42,935 nt of DNA from Methanoregulaceae archaeon (GTDB lineage: Archaea > Halobacteriota > Methanomicrobia > Methanomicrobiales > Methanospirillaceae), in assembly GCA_015660885.1 (NCBI GenBank), contig JACTUB010000023.1, positions 1-42,935 of the forward strand, written 5' to 3'. This document shows, in pieces, positions 18,046 through 27,127 of the stretch. A program made the position numbers and the translations under genes. Within the stretch, counting starts at the first letter, position 1. Each line of letters starts with the position of its first letter. The notes under the pieces were generated by a model. The model did not search any database. It was given only the letters and a program-made list of their open reading frames with translations, and was not told the origin of the DNA.

Positions 18046-18360
18046 ATGATAAAACGCCACCAGAAACGCGAAAAGGAATGGCTGCCGGTCAGCGAAGAAA
18101 TGATACTGAAAGGGATCAAAAATTCTATAGAAGAAGGAACAGGAGAAAAACCATAAAAACAGGCATTATTCCGGATCACCAGAAGGGATCGCGGAGAAGA
18201 TCCAGATGGTCTGCGGGGAGACCTCGTTGAAGGAAGGCCAAAGAAGAATTATCTGGGGCCTGAAGGCTTATATCTAAGGGTATTTCCGTGGAACAAGGAA
18301 GAAGGTGATCCGATTGAAAATAAAAAAGAGCTGACCGTTTCCCGGTTCCACAGCCACTGA
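18046..18360 (+). pseudogene. Small unknown gene split by an in-frame TAA
   Basis: From ATG 18046 the frame reads 36 codons to TAA 18154-18156, then continues without a stop for 67 more codons to TGA 18358-18360. Both halves look like protein. The first is basic and helical (MIKRHQKREKEWLPVSEEM). The second has a basic/acidic stretch and PKKNYLGPEGLYLRVFPW. The second half has no ATG, GTG or TTG codon of its own. The simplest reading is a roughly 104-residue gene broken by a nonsense mutation. A functional 36-residue peptide ending at 18156 is the alternative. No family recognised. It ends exactly where the convergent DUF4389 gene ends. Confidence 0.4.
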
Positions 18361-18717
18361 TTACTCTTCGAAAATCTTTATTGGTACAGGCATGATATCG
18401 GGGCGCTTGTCAGTCATGAGGTAGGTATAGTTCATGACGTGAACAAGATATTCCAGATAGCCCTTGGCGAAGTTGGACAATGCCTCATTCCGACGCCCGA
18501 GTATCAGGATATGGAACCACTGGACGAAAAGGCAGATGAAAGCGAGGATCCCGTAGACCCAGAGGATAATACCGATAATGATCCAGTAGACTATACGGAT
18601 GAGCAATTCAAGGCGGCTTGCGTTTTGCTCAAAAATAAAGAGCTGTTTTGGTGAACCTGGTATTTCTGTCATTTTTTTATCAGTGCAATGGTAGATCATG
18701 TCTGGCAATAAAATCAT
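18361..18717 (-). CDS. DUF4389 membrane protein
   Basis: 118 residues (103 if translation starts at the internal ATG 18672). DUF4389 proteins are uncharacterised and are found in archaea and bacteria. The hallmarks here are RLELLIRIVYWI before the first helix (about 36-60), a second hydrophobic stretch (55-75), then LGRRNEALSNFAKGYLEY and the ending YLMTDKRPDIMPVP. Two closely spaced transmembrane helices anchor it. GGAGAG lies about 11 bases before ATG 18717, which favours the longer form slightly. Standalone gene, convergent with the broken small gene. Confidence 0.8.
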   Translation of the reverse strand: MILLPDMIYHCTDKKMTEIPGSPKQLFIFEQNASRLELLIRIVYWIIIGIILWVYGILAFICLFVQWFHILILGRRNEALSNFAKGYLEYLVHVMNYTYLMTDKRPDIMPVPIKIFEE

Positions 18718-18828
18718 TGTCTCGTTCTCTCCAGATTTGTGATTATCGAGGTCATGACATCCGTTAAAAGTCGGTGCACTATTTTTTAATAATAAGATGA
18801 CAGATGTTATAGAGCATCAGACATGAAC

Positions 18829-18902
18829 GGGCTCGTGGTCTAGTTGGCTATGACGTCGCCTTGACATGGCGGAGGTCCTGAGTTCGAATCTCAGCGGGCC
18901 CA
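18829..18902 (+). tRNA. tRNA-Val (GAC)
   Basis: A 74-base cloverleaf. The acceptor GGGCTCG (18829-18835) pairs with CGGGCCC (18895-18901), with discriminator A18902. The anticodon arm CGCCTTGACATGGCG gives loop TTGACAT and anticodon GAC. The T-arm contains GAGTTCGAATCTC. No intron and no encoded CCA. A TATA-like TTTTTTAATAAT begins about 46 bases upstream (18783-18794), so it has its own promoter. Confidence 0.95.
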
Positions 18903-19062
18903 TCTGATCCGTTTTTTTATTTTACGGTAATCTCCAGCATACGGGAGGTGCCTTGTGTTCGCTTTTTACAGTACATTACCACACCCCTTTTGCCTGCAGG
19001 GCAGGGCCCATCTGTATTCCCTGACTTAACTAAAGGTTGAAAAAACGTGATAAACCATAAAA

Positions 19063-19845
19063 ATGATAATCTTTGAAAATAGATTGAGGGTCAATAGGAG
19101 CAGGGAATTGTTGAAAGATAGTCCAGACCACTGGATAAGAGAGGGGAATCTTTTTTATCAGCAAAAAAAATTTACTCAGGCACTCGTAGCGTATACCAGG
19201 GCGATTGACCAGGATACAAATAATGCACAGGGATGGAATTTAAAAGGGCTCACTTTATGGGAACTCAAACGGTATGAAGTCGCAATCGGTGCGTATAGCA
19301 CGGCCGTCAAACGGGATCCAGACTATGCCATCGCTTGGATTAACCTGGGAAATGCATTATTTTTCCTTGACCGGTACCGGGAAGCAAGTAATGCATTTAA
19401 TAAAGCGCTGGAAATTGATCCAAAGAACGCCGATGGCTGGAATGACAGGGGGAACGTGCTCAGAAAAATTTGCCGGTTTGAAGAAGCACTTCGTGCATAT
19501 GATGAGGCCGTCAGGCTGGACCCGGACTATGCCCTTGCATGGTATAATAAAGGGCTCGCATTGAGCCAGCTTAACCGGTTTGAAGAAGCACTTCGTGCAT
19601 ATGATGAGGCCGTCAGGCTGGACCCGGACTATGCTCCTGCATGGTATAATAAAGGGCTCGCATTGAGCCAGCTTAACCGGTTTGAAGAAGCACTTCACGC
19701 GTATGATGCGGCTATCAGGCTGGACCCGGACTATGCTCCTGCATGGTATAACAAAGGGTTCACCTTACGACAACTCAACCGGTTTGAAGAAGCACTTATA
19801 GCGTTTGATGCCGCGACAAAACCCTATAATATTCATACTTCGTGA
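19063..19845 (+). CDS. TPR-repeat protein
   Basis: 260 residues made almost entirely of seven 34-residue tetratricopeptide repeats from about residue 22. The canonical positions are clear (W at 4, LG/KG at 7-8, Y at 11, A at 20, F/Y at 24, A at 27, P at 32), for example AWYNKGLALSQLNRFEEALRAYD. TPR solenoids bind protein partners; which ones is unknown. Repeats four to seven are nearly identical in DNA, so the array has expanded recently. No signal peptide, so cytosolic. ATG 19063 has no strong ribosome site. Standalone gene. Confidence 0.88.
   Translation: MIIFENRLRVNRSRELLKDSPDHWIREGNLFYQQKKFTQALVAYTRAIDQDTNNAQGWNLKGLTLWELKRYEVAIGAYSTAVKRDPDYAIAWINLGNALFFLDRYREASNAFNKALEIDPKNADGWNDRGNVLRKICRFEEALRAYDEAVRLDPDYALAWYNKGLALSQLNRFEEALRAYDEAVRLDPDYAPAWYNKGLALSQLNRFEEALHAYDAAIRLDPDYAPAWYNKGFTLRQLNRFEEALIAFDAATKPYNIHTS
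19473..19800 (+). repeat. 102-bp tandem repeats in the TPR gene
   Basis: Units begin at 19473, 19575 and 19677, with a partial fourth at 19779; the period is exactly 102 bases (34 codons). Units one and two differ at only two positions (CCCTTG versus CTCCTG). Unit three has diverged further, most strongly in its last third. The near identity points to recent duplication or gene conversion within the array. Confidence 0.93.
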
Positions 19846-20021
19846 AATATGGCTGTGGAAACCAGCAGATAATCAGGCAAAAATCCGGGAAATGTGATAG
19901 AATGTTACGATTGATTTTTTAAGGAAGCTCGTTGGACAAGACTCTCTGCTGAGTGCCGGGATGGGACCCGTTGTTTGTAGCAGTTTCCCGGACTGCAGGA
20001 AGATGCAGAAAGTAAAAAAAA

Positions 20022-20276
20022 TTATTCAAAAAGAGGAATTTTTTCTTCTTTCAGTATCATCAGATTTAATGGGTGCATAGGAAGAATACTCAGTACTGGT
20101 GCGGGATATCCTGCGGATACGTAACAACTGATTTTATCTTTGTTGATATCAGCAACCACATTCTCAGTATCCGTGTGGATACTTCCGCTGCTATTGTGCC
20201 TGTTACAGGGAGTTAGTCTCTGGTCGGCAATTATCATCCTTGCATCCTGAGGCAACTGTTTCCGGTTCTCCTCCAT
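20022..20276 (-). CDS. Hypothetical protein, 84 aa
   Basis: I do not recognise this protein. It has 84 residues, mixed charge, two cysteines (24 and 51), no signal peptide, and a C-terminal half with short hydrophobic strands (ISCYVSAGYPAPVLSILP). The ATG lies 3 bases after the stop of the upstream unknown gene, so the two are almost certainly cotranscribed and perhaps translationally coupled. There is no separate ribosome site. Confidence rests on this spacing and on the protein-like composition. Confidence 0.5.
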   Translation of the reverse strand: MEENRKQLPQDARMIIADQRLTPCNRHNSSGSIHTDTENVVADINKDKISCYVSAGYPAPVLSILPMHPLNLMILKEEKIPLFE

Positions 20277-20279
20277 ATA

Positions 20280-20555
20280 TTAAGAATGCAATTTCCCTTC
20301 AGGGAGTTCCCGGGCTATAGAATGATATAGCGGAGTTGATGGGAAAACAAAAACTGAGTGCTGCAGGTCATCGCGAATTAACGGCATTTCTCTGCCCTTG
20401 AAATTTTCACAGCGATCCAATACTGAAAAGCTCTTTGCAATTTCACATTCGCCATGTGACTGGCAGCTATTGCAGACAGATGTGATATACCGGATCACAT
20501 CCTCACTATACATTACTGCTGGCACGCGATACGATTCCTTTCCGTCACCACACAT
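20280..20555 (-). CDS. Hypothetical cysteine-containing protein, 91 aa
   Basis: I do not recognise this protein. ATG 20555 is chosen because GGGAGGAA lies 6-7 bases upstream; the frame stays open 20 codons further but without a start signal. Cysteines occur at 2, 28, 31, 37 and 49 in the pattern C-x2-C-x5-C-x11-C (CNSCQSHGEC then DRCENF), which could bind zinc or an iron-sulfur cluster. The rest is mixed. It is followed at 3 bases by the 84-residue gene. Function unknown; a small regulator is one possibility. Confidence 0.6.
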   Translation of the reverse strand: MCGDGKESYRVPAVMYSEDVIRYITSVCNSCQSHGECEIAKSFSVLDRCENFKGREMPLIRDDLQHSVFVFPSTPLYHSIARELPEGKLHS

Positions 20556-20912
20556 GAAAAATTCCTCCCGTTTATGCTGAGATAAATGCAGGGAATATGT
20601 GCGCACGAGCCACATAATTCATCATCATTTTTCTCATAAATGGATATAATTACTTACTAATAAATAAACTTATGTATTTTAATCAGAGTTCATTCTATTA
20701 ATATTTTACAAAAGAATTACCAAAATCCTTACTTTGAGGTTTCTCACGACGTTTTCTTGGTAGATAAGTCCACTCCTGACCGGTTATTTAACATCGCCCT
20801 CATTCCGACACCAGGACACAACCGAGTGTTGGGAAAGAGATCCAGGCGAGATACTCAATACCATTCACGATTTTTAGGGTTTATGATTCAGGGGGTAAAA
20901 CAGGGACAAGAG
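20556..20912. other. AT-rich intergenic region
   Basis: About 350 bases. The part 20620-20740 is very AT-rich (TTACTTACTAATAAATAAACTTATG) and probably holds the promoter of the unknown gene pair. The rest shows no gene. A frame from 20757 to 20969 lacks a ribosome site and protein-like composition. Confidence 0.5.
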
Positions 20913-20933
20913 AAGGATTCAAAAAGAATCCTT
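20913..20933 (-). terminator. Hairpin at the end of the lipase pseudogene
   Basis: AAGGATTC (20913-20920) and GAATCCTT (20926-20933) form a perfect 8-bp stem around five A residues, which read as five T on the minus strand. It overlaps the stop codon of the broken lipase gene, where a terminator would be expected. Confidence 0.5.
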
Positions 20934-21725
20934 ACTTCGTACCTGCCGGGCCAGTCAGGTACTGCATGATCTGCTTAATCACGAGAGGGTTTTTGGGCAG
21001 GTTAATATGGCAGTACTGGTACGGAGCAGGAAAATGATCCCCCTGTTCACTGGGGACTGGGATGATGTCAAGTGAAATACCCGGAAGCACAGATTCACGG
21101 TAGTGTACTACCCCATCCCCATTTATAGTCGCACGGTAGCACCCGTCATCTGCAATCTCCCACGTCTTTCCATCAAACCAGGGAAAAAATCCGTTACCAT
21201 CTCCGGGATTTGTAGTCATGATAATCTTGTAGGTAATATCTGATCGTAAGCCAGCTGTGCGAAGACTGTATATGACCGGATTTCCGGGTCGTACACCCTG
21301 CATGATCCGGTCAGAAACCGGATCAAAACCCCGAGGAACAAAGATGCCGGTGAGTTTATTAATGATCTCTTCGCCACGTTTCGGATAATAAAAAGAGTTC
21401 TGCAAGCGCCGAGCCGTTGTTGGGCAGGTCAAGACCGATCAGCTGCCTGACTTTTTGACTGTGCTCTGTCCCGTCTATCACCTCGAGAAGGTATCGCACG
21501 ATGCAGGTTCCCATCGAATGGCTCACAATATCGACAGGCCCGGACCAGCCGTTCTCGTCCTGCACTTTGCTGATACTCTGAAAGAGCCGTGAATATCTCC
21601 GGCAATGCCGCATCTCTCATTCCCGAATGATCAAATTTCCAGTATGGGATTCCCGCTCCTTCAAGACAAACAACCAGTTTCTTCCAGATCCCGACAACAC
21701 CGGTAACAAAAAGTTTGCGATCCTG
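20932..21725 (-). pseudogene. Broken alpha/beta-hydrolase (lipase) gene
   Basis: About 264 codons of a lipase-like protein are spread over three frames. Frame one (21725 to about 21560) gives LFVTGVVGIWKKLVVCLEGAG and ends near ALSEY. A shift near 21563 leads to frame two, which holds the nucleophile elbow SHSMGT and LPNNGSALAELF. A second shift in a run of five A (21388-21392) leads to frame three, which runs to TAA at 20932. The 5' end is also damaged: TGA 21726-21728 is in frame immediately upstream, with no usable start. Joined, it would be a cytosolic esterase of the same fold as intact archaeal relatives. Three lesions argue for a true pseudogene. Confidence 0.78.
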
Positions 21726-21830
21726 TCACAGAATCATGAGAACCACAGACCGCTGACTATGCGTGGCCATAAATGTCGTAAAATGAGGGACGGATCAGAT
21801 CCCTGTCCCCCCGTTCCGATTTTTGTTTTT

Positions 21831-23600
21831 TTATACAGAATTTGTAAACCGGTATGCTCCCGCCCGCACCGTAATCTCGAACCGGGCACCTTTTCCCGGT
21901 TCACCGGTTTCCCGGATCGTTATCCCGGTAATACCAAGAATTGTCCGGGAAAGGAGTAATCCAAATCCGGTGTGCTTAAAAAACCTGCGCTCGAATATTG
22001 CCTCTTTATATTCTGCCGGAATTCCTACTCCATTGTCCTGGCAGACAACTACCAGACAGTCATCCTGCATTTTGCAGGTGAATTCGATAGTTGTAACAGT
22101 CTTCCCGTGGCGAAGTGCATTTTCCATGAGGTTGTAAAAAACCTTCTCAAGTAAGGGATCTGCGTACAGCTCAAGCTTGTCAAAGTGCACTACGGGCGAA
22201 ACCTGAGAAATCGGGAGTCTTGCTGCGCCCGACGCTATTACCTTCCTGAGATCAAACCATTGCGGGGACTGGACTCCGATATCCTGGTAATCTTTGGTGA
22301 ACATAATCTGGGTCTGGATGTTATGAGCAGCAAGGATCTCCTTGTCGATAGTTTCCCGCAATGCAGGGTCGGGAAATTTTATCTTCATGATTTCGAGGTA
22401 TCCGAGTAGAACGGTAAGCTGGTTGAGGATATCGTGCCGTGTTATACTGTTTAACAGGTTGAGCTTGTCGTTCATCTCTGCGAGGACATTTGCGTGTTGC
22501 TGTAATCCCAGGGTGTAGTAGTGCTTCTCTTCTTCAACCGCCTTTTGTTCGGTCACGTCCTTCATTACCGTGAGACAATAGGGTTTTCCCCTCAGGGTCA
22601 TCATCCGCATGGAGACGAGAGCAGTACCCGGGGTGCCGTCCCGGTTTACGAATCTGACTTCCATGTCATCAACACGATTGTCTGTCATAACGGCAGCAGT
22701 GAGGCGATCCTGATCCTTGGGATCATGCAGTATTCCCAGATCAATACCCCGCTTCCCGATGACCTGATCCCGCGACAGACCAACGCGATCAAGAAACTTT
22801 TTATTAACAAAGGCAATTGAGCCCAAAGGGACTTCTGAGAGTAATATCGGGATGGGACTATCTTCAAAGAGCATCCGGAACCGTTCTTCGCTTTCCCGTA
22901 TGGCTGCTTCAGATGCTGCAAGTATCTGCCTCTCCCTCTCATTACGCTCCAGCACATAGTAAAAAATCAGTATAAGAAACAGGAGCAGGAGTGTCCCTAT
23001 GATCGCAGGTCCGCAGGCAAAAATAATCTGCAGGTTCCAATCCGCGGCATTGATGTCTATGCCAAGGAGTCCTATAACCTTACCAGTCCCGGTATACCTG
23101 ATCGGGACAAAGCCGCTCACCCACGTGCCCCAGCGATCGGTCAGAGGGCCCTCTGTCGTTTCCTTTCCCAAAACAAAAGCATTCAACAGGATTGCAGATG
23201 CTTCAGGATACGGTTGTCCTGGCGGCGAGTAATCCTCAGACTCCGGGGGTTCGGAGTCGACAAGGAAGATGACAGTCCCATCCGGCCGCTGTCTCATGAG
23301 GTAGACGAACCGGATCAACGAATCGTCGGATCGTATCTTTATCAGCTCCTCTTTTAATGCCGTGTAATCCGGTGATTCAAGGTCAGCTTCAGAGCCGGTC
23401 AACGCCAGTACGTTCCCGGGACTGATACCGCTTTGCACAAAGCGGGTTTTGGTGAGCAGGTCCTCCCGCAGCTGGCTGTCCTCTCGTTGAGCAGTCCACA
23501 GGGTCAATAAGATACCACTTGCAAGGATAACGATTATTGCGATAATCAGCCATCTGTTGACATTGCGAATCATAAGGTAATTCTCTACCGGACTTCTCAT
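21831..23600 (-). CDS. Membrane PAS-domain sensor histidine kinase
   Basis: 589 residues. Transmembrane helix one (about 17-37), an extracytoplasmic Cache-like sensor (about 40-190), helix two (192-216), a short coiled coil, a PAS domain (about 235-350) and a kinase core. The phosphoacceptor is His389 in TRHDILNQL, the H-box form common in methanogen kinases. The N-box ENALRHG, the DNGVGIP box and a glycine-rich FGLLLSR segment of the ATPase lid are present. It should phosphorylate itself and pass phosphate to a receiver protein. No receiver gene is adjacent; the lone receiver at 29988 is a candidate only. The start could also be ATG 23573. Confidence 0.92.
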   Translation of the reverse strand: MRSPVENYLMIRNVNRWLIIAIIVILASGILLTLWTAQREDSQLREDLLTKTRFVQSGISPGNVLALTGSEADLESPDYTALKEELIKIRSDDSLIRFVYLMRQRPDGTVIFLVDSEPPESEDYSPPGQPYPEASAILLNAFVLGKETTEGPLTDRWGTWVSGFVPIRYTGTGKVIGLLGIDINAADWNLQIIFACGPAIIGTLLLLFLILIFYYVLERNERERQILAASEAAIRESEERFRMLFEDSPIPILLSEVPLGSIAFVNKKFLDRVGLSRDQVIGKRGIDLGILHDPKDQDRLTAAVMTDNRVDDMEVRFVNRDGTPGTALVSMRMMTLRGKPYCLTVMKDVTEQKAVEEEKHYYTLGLQQHANVLAEMNDKLNLLNSITRHDILNQLTVLLGYLEIMKIKFPDPALRETIDKEILAAHNIQTQIMFTKDYQDIGVQSPQWFDLRKVIASGAARLPISQVSPVVHFDKLELYADPLLEKVFYNLMENALRHGKTVTTIEFTCKMQDDCLVVVCQDNGVGIPAEYKEAIFERRFFKHTGFGLLLSRTILGITGITIRETGEPGKGARFEITVRAGAYRFTNSV

Positions 23601-23968
23601 CGATTCGAATCAGCCAGTCTTCAGTAGTCTTTCAATTTCGATGCAAACAATTTCAATGAGCTCTTTCCTAGGGTATTTGTCGTTCTGAAAGATTTACATT
23701 ACGAATTGAATGCGGTTAACTAGGTAATCCTATCCCCCTCTTCTTTTTTTCGGAATCATTATCAATACACAATTTCACCAGTTGGTTTTCCGGCGTCAGT
23801 TTATCGTTAAATTCTATTATCCTGTCATGCAACCGGGTGTGCCGATGGTAAGAAAAATGAAATAGGCAGGTAAAGAACCTGTCGGGATGGAGAAAAAAAA
23901 GATAACCGGATTGATCACTTTATGGCCTTGTCCTTGACAAATAAGTAAGAATAATTGAGGTTCCAACC
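23601..23968. other. Divergent intergenic region
   Basis: 368 bases between the kinase and the aminotransferase, which are transcribed away from each other, so both promoters lie here. The left part is AT-rich. GAGGT at 23957-23961 is the ribosome site of the aminotransferase. I see no gene or RNA. Confidence 0.5.
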
Positions 23969-25231
23969 ATGAGCAAGCAGACACCTATCAGGGCGGATCG
24001 GAATCAGATAACAGGCCGGCACTACACGTTTGCATCGCGAATGGCAAAAACCCCCAAATCGTTCATCCGGGAGATCCTCAAAGTCACCGCAAACCCGGAA
24101 ATTATCTCTTTTGCCGGGGGGCTCCCGAATCCTGCGCTCATTGATGTGGATGGGATCAGGAAGGCTGCGGCAACTGTGCTGGAGCAGGAAGGGAGAAATG
24201 TACTTCAGTATTCGACCACCGAGGGGTACCTCCCTCTCCGGCAGTTTATCGCGGACAGGTATAAAAAACGTCTCGGATTGTCCGTCTCTCCAGAGGAAAT
24301 CCTTATCACCAACGGCTCGCAGCAGTGTCTTGACTTGATCGGCAAGATACTCATTGATGCCGGTGACCATATTTCCATTGAGCGGCCCGGGTATCTCGGG
24401 GCAATCCAGGCATTTTCACTTTACGAGCCGGTCTTCCACCCGATTAAGCTTCATGAAGACGGCCCCGATCCTGTCATGCTCGCACAGGTACTGGATACCC
24501 ACCCGGTACGCCTGTTCTATGGGGTTCCCAATTCACAGAACCCATCGGGAATCACCTATACAGGCAAGCGGCGCCGCGAACTGGCTTCTGTCATGAGAAA
24601 GACAACCACACTCTTTATCGAAGACGACGCCTATGGAGAACTCAATTTTGCCGGAGAAACAATGCCTTCCATGCGAGAATTTTTACCGGATCAGACAATT
24701 ATCACCGGATCCTTTTCCAAGATCCTCGCCCCGGGTATGCGGTTAGGCTGGGTGGTAGCTTCCCGCGAAATCATGGAATCTATCATTATTGCAAAGCAGG
24801 CATCTGATCTGCACTCCAATTATCTCTCACAGCGGATCGCATACGAGTACCTGGACCAGCAGGATATCGACGCTCATATAAGGAAAATCCGTACTGCCTA
24901 TAAAAACCAGTGCGACTGCATGATCAGAATGATAGCGGAGACCTTTCCCGAATCGGTGTCATATACCAGGCCGCAAGGGGGAATGTTCGTCTGGATCACG
25001 CTGCCAGACGGATGTTCATCCATGGACGTATTTGAAAACGCCCTGAAGGAGAATGTTGCCGTGCTGCCGGGTTCTCCCTTTTATATTGACGGAGGTGGCA
25101 TGAATACAATGCGGCTCAACTTTTCCAATTCTACTGATGAGAAGATCGTCACTGGTATGGGGCGACTGGCAAAAGTTATCCGGGGGTTGTGCGGGACCTC
25201 CAACAGTGCGAACTCGTCGAAGCGGTCATGA
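23969..25231 (+). CDS. PLP aminotransferase, fold type I (LysN/2-aminoadipate-like)
   Basis: 420 residues. It belongs to the MocR-related class I aminotransferases that include 2-aminoadipate and aromatic/branched-chain transaminases. The PLP lysine is Lys251 in GSFSKILAPGMRLGW. Asn191 in NSQNPSG, and Asp220 and Tyr222 in EDDAYGE, contact the cofactor. FAGGLPNP (48-55) and YSTTEGYLPLR (81-91) are group hallmarks. There is no DNA-binding N-terminal domain, so it is an enzyme and not a MocR regulator. GAGGT stands 8 bases before the ATG. The gene for an amino-acid permease converges on it. The exact amino donor cannot be told from sequence. Confidence 0.9.
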   Translation: MSKQTPIRADRNQITGRHYTFASRMAKTPKSFIREILKVTANPEIISFAGGLPNPALIDVDGIRKAAATVLEQEGRNVLQYSTTEGYLPLRQFIADRYKKRLGLSVSPEEILITNGSQQCLDLIGKILIDAGDHISIERPGYLGAIQAFSLYEPVFHPIKLHEDGPDPVMLAQVLDTHPVRLFYGVPNSQNPSGITYTGKRRRELASVMRKTTTLFIEDDAYGELNFAGETMPSMREFLPDQTIITGSFSKILAPGMRLGWVVASREIMESIIIAKQASDLHSNYLSQRIAYEYLDQQDIDAHIRKIRTAYKNQCDCMIRMIAETFPESVSYTRPQGGMFVWITLPDGCSSMDVFENALKENVAVLPGSPFYIDGGGMNTMRLNFSNSTDEKIVTGMGRLAKVIRGLCGTSNSANSSKRS

Positions 25232-25359
25232 TGCAGCAGATTGGATCCAAAATATTACATTTTTCCTGATAATACCGGGAACAAACGCTAATACAAACCG
25301 ATATTCCTGAATCCTGCTGAAGAATAAGTGGTACTTCATTCCTGCGACGGAATTTATGA

Positions 25360-25530
25360 ATGGAAAATGGGGATGCTATGCAGACTGAGGAGTTTGCGAC
25401 TGTCAATGATCATGATAGCATGTCTTCCAGGTTTGCAATGATTCCACTAGATAGAAATTTCTTACAGGATGGTCATATAGTATTGGATTCTTCTTCGTCA
25501 GCAATCTGCATTTACATCTTTCAGTCATGA
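25360..25530 (+). CDS. Possible 56-residue protein
   Basis: A frame of 56 codons from ATG 25360 to TGA 25528-25530 lies in the 342-base gap between the aminotransferase and the permease. The product is acidic with a hydrophobic C-terminus (SSSSAICIYIFQS) and no recognised family. GGAA lies 6 bases upstream. Codon choice is compatible with coding, but the evidence is thin. The rest of the gap shows nothing. Confidence 0.28.
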   Translation: MENGDAMQTEEFATVNDHDSMSSRFAMIPLDRNFLQDGHIVLDSSSSAICIYIFQS

Positions 25531-25573
25531 GTTTTATCACGCTCAGTGCGAAAGTGCTTCATACTCCGGAACT

Positions 25574-26992
25574 TCACGATCTCCTCCATCCTAATCTCTG
25601 CTTCACCCGCCGATATCCGCGATAGAGCAGCAACATGAAATTTCCCAAAAACCGTTCTCTTCTCGCCATCGCCCGGACAAAGATTGCCTCTTCGGAGATA
25701 AACAGATCCTTTAAATGGTGCATATCCTGTTTCGGCGAGAAAAATACGTAAATAGCTACTCCAGCGAGAATTATGAGCCCCCCGACCACTTTGTCGAATA
25801 AAGACGTCGAGTATAAAAGGTAAAGGCAGATCAGAATCCCTACCCAGGGGAACACTTTCTGGCCGGTTAATTGCTTTTCCGTATCCCGGGTCAGTACGAT
25901 CAGGGAAAGACAGGTAAGGAGAAACGCAAATGCGAGGTTGAAGACCGCAAACGAGATCAGACCGGCAACAGGTGAATAGAGTGAGATGAGAAAGGCGATG
26001 ATACCCTGGACGGCAAGTCCGATATAGGGAGTCCCGTACGTCGGGTGAAGAGAGGAGAATACTCGTGGAAAGAGCCCGTCAACAGACATCGCATACGACA
26101 ACCTCCCGGTACCAAGCATGCCCGTTTCATCCGATCCGGATACGGAGACCAGAGCCCCAAGGGTCATGATGAGAGCACCGGATGTCCCGAGAAGCACTCC
26201 TCCGACCAGTATCAGCGGGGTGGATGTCCTTGTCAGATCTGCCCAGTTAACCGCACCATAGACGATAAAATTCGTTGCCAGATAGAATAATCCCACGATG
26301 GACATTCCTATGATAATTGCCTTGGGAATCGTAGTCTGCGGATCTTTGACCTCTGCTGCAGGCAGAGTCCCGAGTTCGAATCCTGCATAGGCCCAGAAGA
26401 CAAGAACCAGGGCAGTCCCGGTTGCGGATACTCCTAGTGGAACGAAAGGATGATAATTTCCAAGAAATATTGAAGGCTGGCTGAAAAAAAAGATGATGCC
26501 GCCACCAATGAGGAGCAAGAGAGGCAGGAGCTTAACAAGCGTCAGAATATCGTTAACCCGTCCGGCCATCTTCACCCCTAGGATATTAACCGACGTCAGA
26601 CCTAAGAGAAACATGCCTTTAACCAGGATTTCCTCCGGCGTATTCAGTGGGAGAATGTACTCGAGGTACCTGACAAACGCTATCGCAAATACCGGCAGGG
26701 AGATCAGTTCGGCGATCCACATGCTCCAGCCGGTGAGGAATCCATAAAAATCATCAAACGCCGCTGAAACGTATGCAAACGGCCCGCCCACTTTTGGGAT
26801 ATAGTAACTGCAGTAGGCAAAAACAAGCGCGATGACCGTTGCAAATATCCCTGCAATAATCCAGATAACCAGAGAAAACGGCCCGAGAATTCCTGCAGTT
26901 ATCGCAGAGGCGATGTATATATCAGCCCCGATAACTGATCCGACCACAATATTAGTCAGATCGAACAGCGAGAGCTCTTTTTTGAAATCCAT
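25574..26992 (-). CDS. APC-family amino-acid permease
   Basis: 472 residues with about 12 transmembrane helices, normal for the amino acid-polyamine-organocation superfamily. The glycine-rich break in helix one (VVGSVIGADIYIAS, about 16-29) is where these carriers bind the substrate's amino and carboxyl groups. A second conserved stretch, FWAYAGFELGTLPAAEVKDPQ, corresponds to helix six. A C-terminal soluble tail of about 50 residues is basic. It probably moves an amino acid or polyamine into or out of the cell, driven by an ion gradient. It converges on the aminotransferase gene, so a shared substrate is possible but unproven. Confidence 0.9.
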   Translation of the reverse strand: MDFKKELSLFDLTNIVVGSVIGADIYIASAITAGILGPFSLVIWIIAGIFATVIALVFAYCSYYIPKVGGPFAYVSAAFDDFYGFLTGWSMWIAELISLPVFAIAFVRYLEYILPLNTPEEILVKGMFLLGLTSVNILGVKMAGRVNDILTLVKLLPLLLLIGGGIIFFFSQPSIFLGNYHPFVPLGVSATGTALVLVFWAYAGFELGTLPAAEVKDPQTTIPKAIIIGMSIVGLFYLATNFIVYGAVNWADLTRTSTPLILVGGVLLGTSGALIMTLGALVSVSGSDETGMLGTGRLSYAMSVDGLFPRVFSSLHPTYGTPYIGLAVQGIIAFLISLYSPVAGLISFAVFNLAFAFLLTCLSLIVLTRDTEKQLTGQKVFPWVGILICLYLLYSTSLFDKVVGGLIILAGVAIYVFFSPKQDMHHLKDLFISEEAIFVRAMARRERFLGNFMLLLYRGYRRVKQRLGWRRS

Positions 26993-27127
26993 GGTTTTGT
27001 TAACCGTGAGCTCTTATTACGGCGGGAGACCATTTATCCTCCTCCCCCTCATCCTCAACAAGCATCATGGGTAGCACATAGTTGAGCGAAATGCATTCGT
27101 CATTCTACCTCTGCTACGAGTCTCACG

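Noticed and set aside
18154..18156. Stop-codon recoding as pyrrolysine
   Set aside because: The stop is TAA; pyrrolysine is inserted at TAG.
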